Positions 53,165-64,000 of a stretch of DNA of 64,000 bases are shown here, piece after piece; positions within the stretch are counted from its first letter, which is position 1; every line of letters starts with the position of its first letter. The notes beneath the pieces were generated by a model. The model was given only the letters and a program-made list of their open reading frames with translations. It was not told the DNA's origin and ran no database searches. A program made the translations under genes and the position numbers. Source of the stretch: Viola odorata (Eukaryota; Streptophyta; Magnoliopsida; Malpighiales; Violaceae); contig OY829542.1 in NCBI GenBank assembly GCA_963691705.1, forward strand, positions 45,629,105-45,693,104, given 5' to 3'.

Positions 53165-54218
53165 GAAACCTTTCTTGTTTATCATGCAAGAGCTTTTTAT
53201 AGTTAGGACTTAGGTGTGTAGGACTCCTCCTCCTACCACCCAAATAAATAAAAAAGTTCACATCAATTGCATTTCATTCACACAACTCTCTCTACCGCAT
53301 TTATTACAAATTTTATGATTTCCTCGTTTCTTATTGTCCGGAATTGAATCCATATTATTCAGTACCAACGTTGATGGTAATCAAATGGTAAGATATTTAT
53401 CTACTTTAAAACTGAAAATTTCAAATTGAACTTTAGAAATAGAGCAAATTATTATTGAGGGATTCATTTTCCTTTAGAATCAGACAATGCTGAACTGAAA
53501 GGATTAGAAAAAAAACACTAAATCGAACAAAAATGGGCCATATACCAACGGAGTGGGAGCGGGCCAGGTTGAGTTTTGGGCTTTTCAGTCTTCTGCGAGT
53601 GGATTTGATAAGGAGAGATAAAGATCCCATTATAATGATTCATGGGTTTGTAAATATCTTCTGATTTATGGAAAATTAAAAGTTGATCCATAATTGCTAA
53701 TCTGCACCGCTAAATGAATATTCGAGTAAATAAACCCAATCCTACTATGTATATCTAATAATTTTCACTGAAAGCAAAGCATTGTAAGAATTTAATTATT
53801 TCGACTTTATAAAATAACGGTTGATGATACTCTCACATTTTAATAAGAAGTGTCTTGATAGGGTAAAAACTAAAAAATGTGTATCAATACAATAATAATT
53901 TCAGCGTTTTGTTTCGTTTCGTTAGAGAAAAACCTCTCGGCTACTAATTTTTTTATAACAATTACCATTAATGATGTCTTTGTCCACTAGATTTTTGAGA
54001 AAGACACTGATTTATAAAAAAACCAAATGAAAAATTCCGACAGTAGTAGTCAGTGCACAGTCACCTCACTTTCCTACTCTGTTATTAAAATAAAGAAAGC
54101 AACCAAAACTAATTAACTACTAGTAACTACATGGTTATGACTTATTAGTTTTAAATTCGAGTCATCTATTTTATTGTCATCTAAAAAGTATTAGCAAAGT
54201 AATTTTAATTAAAGTGTC
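53165..54218. other. AT-rich intergenic stretch
   Basis: No gene or clear repeat; the minus-strand frame at 53433-53630 has no recognisable features. Confidence 0.5.
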
Positions 54219-54228
54219 ATTGTTTATG
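54219..54228 (+). repeat. target-site duplication (left), attgtttatg
   Basis: The same ten bases stand at 55776-55785 right of the element. Confidence 0.9.
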
Positions 54229-55775
54229 GGGAAAAGGCACCCTGGGGTCCCTATGGTTATTATTTTCATTTTAGTTGATCCTACTTTTCGATTTCTGTTC
54301 AATTGGGTCCCAGGCGTCATCTCCGTTATCCGCCTGGGGTCCCTATCGTCAAAATTGACGCTAACGGTCGCTTTTTGCCGTTAACGTCATTATTTTATTA
54401 TTATTTAAGACACGTCATCAAATTTGCGGGCCCCACATGAGAAAATTTCTGGACCAGATTGAAAAAAAAACAACGAAGCTGGACCAAATTTCACCCAAAT
54501 TTTAAGGGCCCCACCATATGTTTTAATTTTACAACCCAAATTTCACCCTCCCAAACCCTAAATTCCCACGAACTCATCTCATCTTCTCCCAAACCCTCAT
54601 CCTTTCATACCCAGCATAATAATGTTGGACCAGGACCATCATCCTCATTTCTTATTCTTTAATTTTTTTTTCTTGATTTAGTTTTCTCCAATTGAAAAAT
54701 TCATAAAATTAATTTAATTTAAATAAGGGTTACTAATTCAATTTTTAATTAAGATTTTTTCATCACCCGGATCCGTTCATCACAACCCGGATCCGTTCAT
54801 CCAAACCCGACCCAAGAAATTCAATTACCCATCACCAAATCGCTTCCAATCATCCAAACCCGTCCCAAAATTCCAATTTCAACAACAAATTCAATTCCAT
54901 CACCCTCTCCCTCGATCGGATCGGCCTCCCACCACGATCAGCCACCATCGCCACCCTCTACTACTAATCCACCATCACCGACCCTACTCAATCTCCTTTC
55001 ATCTGCCACCAAATCAAACCCAACCAAAAAAACCAGCCATCAAATCTCTTCCCCGCCATCGCCCTCGTCGACCGCCATCATCACAACCCGATCGGCAAAT
55101 CCAAATCATCCCTCATCAAACCAAATAATCAAACCCAAATCACCAAATCTCGAAATTGAACCGCCGAAGAAGGAGAGAAAATAAATAGAAGAGATTAGAG
55201 AAAGGAGAGGAAAATAAAATAAAGAGAGGAAATAAAAGAAAAAAGAAGGAAAAGAGATGGATCTGGATCTGGTTTGAAAGAAAATGAAAAGAAGAGAATA
55301 AAAGAAAGAGTGGCTTCGGCCACAAACAAATGAGGAAGATGAAGAACACGGAAGAAAGCTAAGTGGGGGTGGGTCTAGAGGGAGATGGGTGTTTGGGTTT
55401 AGATTTGGTGCAGAGGAAGAAGAAGATGGATTTTTAATGGGTTGGAATTGCAATTGCAGAGGTGGTACCGTGGTAGTATATTTGAGTTTGTTAATTAGTT
55501 TGTTTAGTTAGTCAATTTGGTCCAGTTTTGTTGTTTTTTTTTCAATTTGGTCCAGGAATTTTCTCATGTGGGGCCCGCAAATTTGATGACGTGTCCTAAA
55601 TAATAATAAAATAATGACGTTAACGGCAAAAAGTGACCGTTAACGTCAATTTTGACGATAGGGATCCCAGGCGGATAACGGAGATGACGCCTGGGACCCA
55701 ATTGAACAGAAATCGAAAAGTGGGATCAACTAAAATGAAAATAATAACCATAGGGACCCCGTGGTGCCTTTTCCC
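54229..55775. mobile_element. non-autonomous Mutator-like element, 1547 bp
   Basis: The inverted terminal repeats are about 240 bp each (54229-54470 and 55535-55775), starting GGGAAAAGGCACC, with about 95% identity by eye. They are flanked by a perfect 10-bp duplication, attgtttatg. The interior is unusual: C-rich, with many cca/cca-tca stretches on the plus strand up to 55100, then purine-rich. A 115-residue Ser/Pro/Phe-rich frame (minus strand, 55453-55106) has no known domain. It could hold a captured untranslated leader and gene start, but I could not identify a source. It has no transposase. Confidence 0.88.
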
Positions 55776-55785
55776 ATTGTTTATG

Positions 55786-56576
55786 GAGTAATAGTTTTCT
55801 GGATTTCATATATTAACATAATATGTATTGTGTAGAGCAGCAGCTTAATTTTTTTAAAATAATTATATTATTTATTACTATTATAATTTATAAATATATA
55901 GTTTTTTTTTCCATCGAATCCATAATCTATTTTATAAAGAAATTATACACTTACCGGCTTAAGTCTTACGTTAAGCACAAAAGAGACTAACAATAGTGCA
56001 ATAGTTGTTAAAATATTGGGGTGGTGGGTGACAAAGATAGGCAGATTGGCCACCATGTGGTACCCAGAAATAGGATTCCCTTTTTGTTGCTTAAAAAATA
56101 GATCCTCTTGAAAAGGAATCTAATCTGCATCTTTTTGGACCTGGATCTTTAATTTAAGATACCGATGCAAAATTAATTCATTTAAACACTAATAATTAGA
56201 TTGAGTTACGGTGAGTTACGGTGAGTTACAGTATTTTCAGTACAAAAATAAGTTAGAGATATAAATCATACCGAGAGAGTCAATTTTTTTAGAATGCTCG
56301 AACCGAAACAAATTAGAAAGAAATAGATCATTTTTTCTTTGTTTTTTTCCTTATTGAAGGAAAAAAAGAAAAAAAGGAGTTGGTTTCCACCTGTGACCTC
56401 CAATCTCCACCCAGTGCATCACATGTCATAGCAGTGGGGCCCAGACTCAGTTGCGGCTCTCTGCACAGAAGCCTACCTCTACAATTGCCGTGACCCGACT
56501 CTCCTCCTGCCCATTGCTCATCTTCTTCAGCTTCTGCAAACTCTTTATTTTTCTTTGGTCTGCAGAGCTGCTGAAA
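55786..56576. other. upstream region of the allantoate deiminase gene
   Basis: AT-rich to about 56330, then a purine tract and a C/T-rich leader (56440-56576). No unmistakable TATA box. Confidence 0.5.
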
Positions 56577-59555
56577 ATGGCAATCTCCCCTTCTAAACCA
56601 CACTGCTTCAATCCAAAATCGATTTTACTTGTACCCTTTTTCCTGCTCTCCCTGCTCGCCACCTCTGCTTCTGCTCTACCACTCTCTGGTACAAATTTGT
56701 CCTTTTTTTTGGGTGCTTTTGTTGTTGTAATTGTTGTTTTTGTTTAGTTTTGAATTTTTGTTCTCTCCTTTTTTTTCAGATATAGATGATAGAAAGAACT
56801 TTTTGTATCCTGAAATCTTGAGGGATGAAACAGTGGCAAGACTCGTTGAACTTGGGAAGGTACTCCAGAAATTCTTTTACTAATAACTCTGACACCCAAT
56901 TTAATAATTATCATGATCATCATTATTTTTAAGTATTAATATGGTTCTTGATAGTAAAGGTCGAGCCTTTTTTATGTCACGAGGAATGCTTGTTGATTCT
57001 TTGAGGCTGGATTTTGCAGGTGAGTGATGCTGATGGTTATCTTGAGAGGACATTCATGAGTGGCGCTGCTATAAGAGCAGGAAATCTTATTCATGACTGG
57101 ATGGAGGATGCTGGTTTGAAAACGTCAGCTTTAATTTAATCTCTTCCTTTTACACGAACTACTTAAATCTATTGTTTGAAACTCTTAAATTAACTGAATG
57201 TGCTTATTGATTCCAGGTGGGTAGACTATATGGGCAATGTGCATGGTCGAGTTGAGGGTTTGAATGCGAGCGCCGAGGCTTTACTGATTGGCTCTCATCT
57301 GGTGACACGTTTGATCCATTCTCTTTTTTGTTCGTTCTTGTTTCTCGTAGAGCATTTTCGGTTGTAGAATATGATTCTGGGGTATAACAATTGATGGTTG
57401 ATAGTTCTCTTTCTGGAACAGGACACTGTTGTTCATGCTGGGATATATGATGGGTCTTTAGGCATAATCTCAGCCTTATCAGCTTTAAAAGTTTTGAGAA
57501 GCAATGGAATGCTGAGCAAACTAAAACGGCCAGTTGAGGTTAGTGAGGCATTTAACCTCAGACCTTCATTTTCATTTCTGAAAATATATTTTGTTTGAAG
57601 CAAGTGGAAAGAAGATGGCTGCATTACTTTGTGGAGCTAATGCAGTGTGTGCTCTTTGCAACTGTAATGTGTCTAGGTCTGGTGGGCTCTAGTGAAAGAG
57701 TTTCTAGAGTATCATAATCTAATTGCATGATACAATTGTGAAACAGATGATTCCTATTAATCTAGAAATTTTGGGCAGTAGCATTATGACTAATTCAAAA
57801 TAAAAAAGTGCTGGCAAAATGGGATCAGAATTTCGATATCTTGGAGTGGCTTACATTCAGTTTCAGTAGTTGATGTGTTGCTGCTCCTACTTGAACTTTG
57901 CAGGTTATTGCATTTAGTGATGAAGAGGGAGTTAGGTTTCAGTCTACTTTCTTAGGCAGTGCTGCTCTAGCTGGTATCTTGCCAGTTTCAGCATTGCAGA
58001 TATCTGATAAGAGGTTTCTTTTGAGACTACTGCGAGCTTCATACATATTCTTACCACTGCGTTGCATAGGAATCTATAGCGGACATCTGTTTATATGATT
58101 GCTGACTATGGTAATATTTATGCATCCTTGTTCAGTGGTGTAACAGTGCAAGATGCTCTCAACAAGAACTCCATTAAAATTACAGAAGAAAAGTTATTAC
58201 AGCTCAAGTATAACCGAGAATCCGTGTGGGGCTACGTTGAGGTATTATAGTTGCTATTTTTTTCTTCTCGGCATTAGTTTTTTGCTGATGAACAAGTGCA
58301 TTGTTGCTATGTTGGTGTGTTCTCTGAGACTTGCATGCTCTGTAATCTAACTGTTTACTTTCAATACTTTAGGTTCATATCGAACAAGGACCTGTCCTAG
58401 AGTGGCTTGGTTTTCCCCTTGGTGTGGTTAAAGGTATAGCTGGCCAGACAAGGTTAAAGGTATGCAGTGTGTTTTCAATTTAACATGCCATAACTTGTTT
58501 TTGTTCATAGGAAAAAACTGTTAGAATGACAATAACTTATGGAAGGGAACAACCAGTGTTGTCGTAGAAGCTAAAGGGAAGTCAAACCTTGAATCTTTGT
58601 TTGAGCACTTCTGCATTTTGCAGGTCACAGTAAGAGGTTCACAAGGACATGCTGGAACAGTTCCGATGTCTTTGCGTAAGGATCCCATGGCTGCTGCTGC
58701 TGAGTTGATCGTGCTCTTGGAAAGTCTTTGCAAGAATCCAAAAGATTTTCTTTCTTACGGTGACCAATGCCTTGATATCGCCCTGGAAACACTTTCCAGT
58801 TCCCTTGTCTGCACTGTTGGTGAGATATCCACTTGGCCAAGTGCTAGCAATGTCATTCCAGGCCAGGCAAGAAAAAGTTAGACTACATACATATTTTGCA
58901 ATCTCTAAATTTCTAGTGTCCATTAAAATGAACTTCTTTGATTTCAGGTAACTTTCACTGTGGATTTACGTGCAATGGATGACATGGGGCGTGAAGCTGT
59001 TCTCTACGAATTATCTAACCGGTTTTATCAAACATGCGAGAGGCGTTCTGTTTCTTGCAATGTAGAACGTAAGGTGAGGAAGATCACTTTTCTGTTTGTG
59101 AATTGATTCTGTCATGCGATTTTGAGCAATGATAAAAATTCTTTGTTCTGGGTTGTGTTAGCATGACGCGAACTCAGTGTCCAGTGACTCTGAATTAAGT
59201 TCCCAGCTCAGGCTCGCTGCTAATGTTGCACTCAAAAGAATGACTGATGAGATTCAGGATGAAGCCCCGACGCTAATGAGTGGAGCCGGACACGATGCAA
59301 TGGCCATGTCTCATCTAACAAAGGTTTATTACTTTAATTATCTTCAGCATTCTTGGAACTCAGCAGCACTTTTCCATTTTTTCCAGTTCGACTGCTGTAA
59401 AGTGATGTGTGCCTAACTTTGATCAGGTCGGGATGCTTTTTGTTCGCTGCCGCGGAGGCGTAAGTCACTCTCCTGAAGAGCATGTACTAGAAAACGATGT
59501 CTGGGCTGCTGGATTGACACTCTTTGCATTTCTTGAGACACACGTGGATAAATAA
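56577..59555 (+). CDS. AAH: allantoate deiminase (allantoate amidohydrolase), 12 exons
   Basis: Exons: 56577-56688, 56780-56859, 57020-57123, 57217-57301, 57422-57538, 57904-58013, 58136-58241, 58373-58459, 58624-58866, 58948-59073, 59162-59323 and 59427-59555, giving 486 residues with no stop. Residues 16-34 are a hydrophobic signal (ILLVPFFLLSLLATSASAL), fitting the ER location of the plant enzyme. It is an M20-family metallohydrolase. Metal and active-site regions seen are IGSHLDTVVHAGIYDGS, AFSDEEGVRF, HIEQGPVLE, GSQGHAGTVPMS, SGAGHDAMAM and RCRGGVSHSPEEH. It hydrolyses allantoate to ureidoglycine, ammonia and CO2 using Mn2+, in purine-ureide breakdown. Intron 9 (58867-58947) has a GC donor (CAG|GCAAGA) instead of GT. 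The paralogous ureidoglycolate amidohydrolase is the main alternative, but the overall sequence is closer to AAH by memory of the Arabidopsis protein. Confidence 0.9.
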
Positions 59556-59991
59556 ACCATCTTCTGACATTTATGTACAGTTAAAAATTCCCATCTAGCT
59601 TAGGGCATTGCATTGTAATCTAGTTGTATGCGCAATCCATCCTCGTGGATTTCAAGTTTAATGATATGATCCACAAAATAAAAGGACTTTTGTTTCCCAT
59701 CAACCAAGGAAAACTTTTGACTGTTACTTTTCAGTGACACCGTTATGATTTAGGATGCAGCTTTTGCAATTAGCAGTGCTAAACGCGATCCACGTCGAAT
59801 CCATACAATAAAAAAGATGCATTCACTCAAGAACATGTTTATCTAAGCTACTTGAACCTAAGTTAGTGCCAAACTACAGCTTCTCATGGTTCTGCTCAAT
59901 AAATAAACTATAGTCCACTTAGGGTGATAAGGCCATTTCAAATGGATTATCGTCAGCAATAAAAATCCCAGGATCTACAACTCAGATGCCC
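59556..59991. other. 3' regions of two convergent genes
   Basis: An AATAAA motif at about 59676 could serve the deiminase gene. No further gene. Confidence 0.5.
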
Positions 59992-62881
59992 TCACTTTAA
60001 AATGGGTGGTTGGGCCAACTGCTGCAGTTGATGCACAATGTGAGACATTCTTGGGCGTACTGATGGGACATGCTGTGTGCAAGCATACACAAGGTCGACC
60101 ACTTTCTGGATGACACCAGCTTCTGGAATATCAGAAGATGAAGAAGCAATGAGAGGATCCAAGAGTTCGGGATAGCGGTGTGCTTGTACCAAAGGTGTGG
60201 CCCACTCAAAAATACTCTGCCACCCGACCGAATCAACTGCCTGAGCAGGTCTACGTCCACTGACTATCTCAAGCAGCAGCACCCCGAAGCTGTAAACATC
60301 ACTCTTTGTTGTAAGCTCATTTCTATAAACATATTCTGGAGCAAGGTATCCGTGCGTGCCCCCTGCCATCACTGTTCTCTCATGCATCACTTCCCACGGC
60401 ACAAATTTGGAGAGACCAACCCCCATTAAATGTGCTACAAAGTCTTCGTCAAGCAGCACATTACTGGCACGTATGTCACGGTGCACAACATGCGGCTTAA
60501 CCTTGTCGTGCAAGAATCTACAGATGCAAACACATGAACAGGCGAGGCCAACCAAATGAGTTGCAGTTCGCACCAATTAAAACGTCAATGAGATTAACTG
60601 CTTAGTTATGGAGAACCCATGATTTAAATTTCTAATAATAAAGAACACCTTTAGCATAAATTTTACTAAGAGAAGGAACTTTATGCATCTCTATTGTCAA
60701 TTCCCAATCAAGCTCATTTCACTAGACCTCTTACTCCCATGAGAAGAATAATGGCATTAGAGAAAGTGCAAGACTTATGACTGCAACATGCTATCTCATA
60801 ATTTTTCAACTAACATTGCATTCCATAATAGACTAATATTTTCCCCAAAAGAGGAAATATAGCCACAAAAGGTAGCACATCACATGCAACCAATTTGACC
60901 AATGACAAAGATGTTAAGTAAGATAAGAATAGCCAGCGGACCAACCAAAATAAGATTGTTCACTTTAGACAGTAACAACTCACGTGGTTTGCAAATATAA
61001 AAAAGCCAAAAATATAAAGATGTATACTTACGCAATCCCTTGAGCGAGACTAGTAGCAATTTTCATCCTCATAGCCCAATCCAAGCTCCTGCCTCCCCTT
61101 GGTATGTGGTGTAGCCATCTATCCAAGGGTCCATTAACTATAAACTCATAAACAATAAAGCGGTCACCATGATTGTAACAGCATCCTTTAATAGACACCA
61201 AATTTGGATGATGAAGCCTTGCAACCCTTCCAATCTCAGAATAGAACTCCTTCTTCCTTTGGAAACTAGACCTTTTCAACCTCTTAACTGCCACCCTTGA
61301 TCCATCAGGTAGAAGGCCACTATATGTGCCACCTGTTTTAGCATCTCCAAGAAGACGATTTCCTTCACTAAAATTCTTTGTTATTGACCTCAGTTCCTCA
61401 TTAGTGAAGACCCTCCAGGAGGGAGGAACCAATGCAGAAGCTGCTGGATTGGATAGTTTACGAGACTTTCTCCGTTTCTTGCTCCGCCTATATGCAAGGA
61501 GCCATATCACAACAGCTAATGTGGTGCAAAGGATCAATGCACTAACAACGGCAAGGATAACCAGATAGTCCCTGTGGCATTGCATGTTGTAGCATTTATT
61601 CTCTGGAACCAAAAAGGAAAGAATGTTTATCAACACCGACACAATGCCATTAGAAAAATTAACCAAACTCCGAGCTAAAAAGAAAGATTAAAATTCAGCA
61701 ACATGAAGAAGTATGTACATGGCCAATAAAAATGTGTGGAGAAAATGAAAAGCATTCCATCATAACGAATTAGGAAAGCACTTACCAACATCAAGCATGC
61801 AAATAAAAGAATGAGAACTATTGCATCTTTCTGCCACAAGATAGGCAGCTCCATTCAGCAATGCGCATGAACCAACAGCAGTATGATTGTGGCATGACAG
61901 ACCGCTGCAATTTGAACTAAAAAGTTCTCCGGTAAACAAGGATCTGTTCCAATGAGTTATATTATCAGACCACATCCAATTAAAACCAAAACTGGAGTTG
62001 AAGCCTCTTCCTCCAACCCAACAGCCATTGATGTTTTGGCCACACAATTCACGAGCAAAGCTAACTTCTTGAGATGATGTAAGTGCTGCCAAATGTCCAC
62101 CTAAGTGTTCACAGCGGGCCTCTGACTCATTCCATGACCAGGATTGTTTCATATGTTTCAAGCACTTAGTCCTGTTTGGAGTGATATGCCAGCCAGATGG
62201 ACACCATGCTGCTGTAAACCAGAAGAATAAAACCTTTCAATGTTTCATCCACCCCAAAGCATACTCTGAAAACTAATATGTATGTTACAGTCTAAAATTA
62301 TTTAAATCCTACCACAACTGTGATTACTCTCGCTATTAGAGATGCCAAAATATAAGAACAAAAAATAAAAATAAATTAGAGAATCAGAGCTTTTTATAAG
62401 GTATTGGATCGACATTTGACACGGACGATCTCATAGGGCCTCTAATACAAGTTTCACCATTATGTGGCTTGTCCACATCATACTAGGGAATACAGACTGA
62501 ATAGCTGTACCGAGTAAATGATATCCTTATCTGCTACTTTACCAAGGCAGCAGTTTATAATCTGTATGCCATTCATGTATCAAAAAGGGATACATATACC
62601 CGAGAAAGAAACTTATAACAGTAACAAAAAGCTGAAAAAGAAAAGAGAAAAGATCAGAATTCCACCTCTAAGGCCTTCATGCTCTTGAGCTAACGAGTGA
62701 GTCTGATTTGTCCCATTACTTATCTAAACAAGCCAAATACCAAGACTCAGTTTATAATAAGTATACAAATCATCATATAGAAAATTTATAAGGTTGTTGC
62801 ATTCCATGATCTTACAGTTTGGGACCCAGCAAGCCCAGAAGCAGTCAAAAGCACACCAAAAAGCAAGCAGATCACTTTCAT
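59992..62881 (-). CDS. C-type lectin receptor-like kinase (At1g52310-like), kinase domain lacks DFG
   Basis: Exons on the minus strand: 62881-62816, 62723-62666, 62211-61786, 61602-61032 and 60517-59992, giving 548 residues; the Arabidopsis homologue At1g52310 is about 550. A signal peptide (residues 1-20) is followed by a C-type lectin domain (about 42-180) with cysteines in CPSGW, CLKH, CEHLGGH, CGQ, CWVGGRG and CSGLSC, and by a membrane segment (about 200-222, LVILAVVSALILCTTLAVVI). The kinase domain is in the cytoplasm: VAVKRLKR has the ATP lysine, HRDIRASN is present and APEYVYRNELTTKSDVYSFG is normal. The glycine loop is degraded (LLGDAKTGGTYSG) and DFG is replaced by MGVG, so it is probably a pseudokinase. 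Plants usually have a single copy; its ligand is unknown. The 5' leader may hold an intron (donor aatag|gtcaaa near 63142, acceptor gctttag near 62896). Confidence 0.88.
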
Positions 62882-63420
62882 TTCCACAAACCCTAAAGCA
62901 AAAGAACCCAAAAATCAGAAACCAACAACTTCAATCACAAGCTAGTTTAAGCACGAAAGTTCACTCTTTTAGAGCTTACAAAGAAATAAATGTGCTACTG
63001 GTAAAAGAATCCACAGCATTTTAGCAGACATTAAAGAAAGGAAAATCGAAAGCCAAGCTCCAGAACTCAGTTGCCATAAGATAATAATAAGCCAGAAAAG
63101 AAAGCAAAAAAAGAAAACAATAGAAGAAGTGAAAATTTGACCTATTGAATTGATGGGTCAATACAATTTCTTCATCCTTGCCATGCTTGGCTAGTGTAGC
63201 AGTATTTTTCTGGGTTTTGCTTGGTGGGTGTTAAGGGTATTTTTAACGGTGGTAGTAGAAGAATTTGCAGACAGTAAGGAAGAGTCAACAAGCAGGACTT
63301 GGTGAGAGGTCGTTAGGAGTTTCTGACGAGACTTTATTTCTTGTCCGCATTTAGTTGATAGAAAAAAAAGAAGAGGAGGATAAACTATATATATATAAAG
63401 TGCCCTAAAACAGTAAAACT
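62882..63420 (-). promoter_or_regulatory. leader and promoter region of the lectin kinase gene
   Basis: It contains the probable 5'-untranslated intron. Nothing firm beyond that; a tatatatata run at 63388-63399 could be a TATA box but lies far from the leader. Confidence 0.35.
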
Positions 63421-64000
63421 CACAAAATATTTCAACTTTTTTTTGGTATTACAAAATATTTCACGTCTGATAACAATAATTTTAAAATTTGTAATATAAA
63501 TTATATAATTTATTTTTTTAAAAATCGTAATTTTAACTTTTTTATTACTTAAAATTTTCAAAAATTGGTAAATATTTTCTTAAAATTGGAAGTAATATTT
63601 AAGAAACTAATAAGATTTTTTTTAAATGAATAAATTAAAAAAAGTCAACCTGTTTCGAACCTCACGTATATTTTTTTATTTATTTCTTACACTCAATCAT
63701 ATTTGTTACTTCACCACAACATTTTAATGGAGTACATCTTTTGTCAAAAAAAAAATTATTTGAATTTGTTAACTACTACTAAAAATGTCAAAATTATAAT
63801 TTTTAGAAAACTATAGGGTTTGCGAGTTCTAAAACTATAAAAACGGAAGTGAAAGATGTTATAAATTTTAAATTTTTTTATACAAATTTAACTAGAAAAC
63901 AATGTCTATCAAATTTAAATTTAACAAAACCAATCATTTTTCTGAATTTTCAAAAATACCACATCCTTTTGCTAAAAAAAAAAAATACTACTACCATTAT
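63421..64000. other. very AT-rich intergenic DNA
   Basis: Poly(A) and poly(T) runs; no gene or repeat recognised. Confidence 0.5.

Noticed and set aside
55106..55453. 115-residue minus-strand Ser/Pro/Phe-rich protein
   Set aside because: It is a complement of purine-rich DNA in a Mutator-like element and has no recognisable domain.
58597..58881. Several overlapping frames in both strands at the deiminase exon 9
   Set aside because: They are shadows of the spliced deiminase gene.

Overview
The window is nuclear DNA of a flowering plant, almost certainly a eudicot. Genes have short GT-AG introns, the intergenic DNA is AT-rich, and plant transposon families (Tat-type Ty3 retrotransposon, Sirevirus-like copia element, PIF/Harbinger, Mutator-like elements, Stowaway-like MITEs) are nested in one another. 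The host genes have clear angiosperm homologues: QRT3-like pectin-lyase-fold proteins, allantoate deiminase, a C-type lectin receptor kinase and F-box/DUF295 proteins. I cannot name the species from sequence alone.

Layout. 1-14369: most of a Tat-lineage Ty3/gypsy element on the plus strand. Its gag-pol runs off the left edge and carries both an ordinary and a second RNase H. Two tandem-repeat blocks follow, then four genes on the opposite strand (two of them paralogous and spliced), then the 3' LTR. 14370-15440: a decayed FAR1/MULE transposase next to that LTR. 16338-24107: a 7.8-kb PIF/Harbinger element with matching terminal repeats and a TTA target duplication. Its DDE transposase reads open across three exons, but its Myb/SANT partner gene has stop codons and is cut by an LTR-like insertion. 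24435-25655: two short inverted-repeat elements. 27441-36250: a DUF295/F-box/DUF295 locus. Its second half would be an intact F-box protein except for a very young, gag-only Sirevirus-like element (29716-35795) sitting in the coding sequence. 36486-49473: two tandem QRT3-like genes on the minus strand, separated by about 7 kb of nested Mutator-like elements that carry fragments of acyl-CoA oxidase and cyclophilin genes. 50-56 kb: repeats, one tRNA-Leu(CAA), and a 1.5-kb Mutator-like element with a perfect 10-bp target duplication. 56577-59555: allantoate deiminase (plus strand). 59992-62881: C-type lectin receptor-like (pseudo)kinase (minus strand), convergent with it.

The working host genes appear to be QRT3-like gene 2, allantoate deiminase, the lectin receptor kinase and the tRNA. 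QRT3-like gene 1 has a one-base frameshift and the F-box gene is split by the retrotransposon. QRT3 beside allantoate deiminase matches their order in Arabidopsis (At4g20050 and At4g20070, from memory), so the gene-bearing right half looks like an old syntenic block expanded by transposons. The parts that most merit follow-up are the four antisense transcription units of the Tat element, the gag-only Sirevirus-like element with its small membrane/cysteine-rich reading frame and palindrome-loaded LTRs, and the nested gene-fragment-carrying Mutator-like elements.
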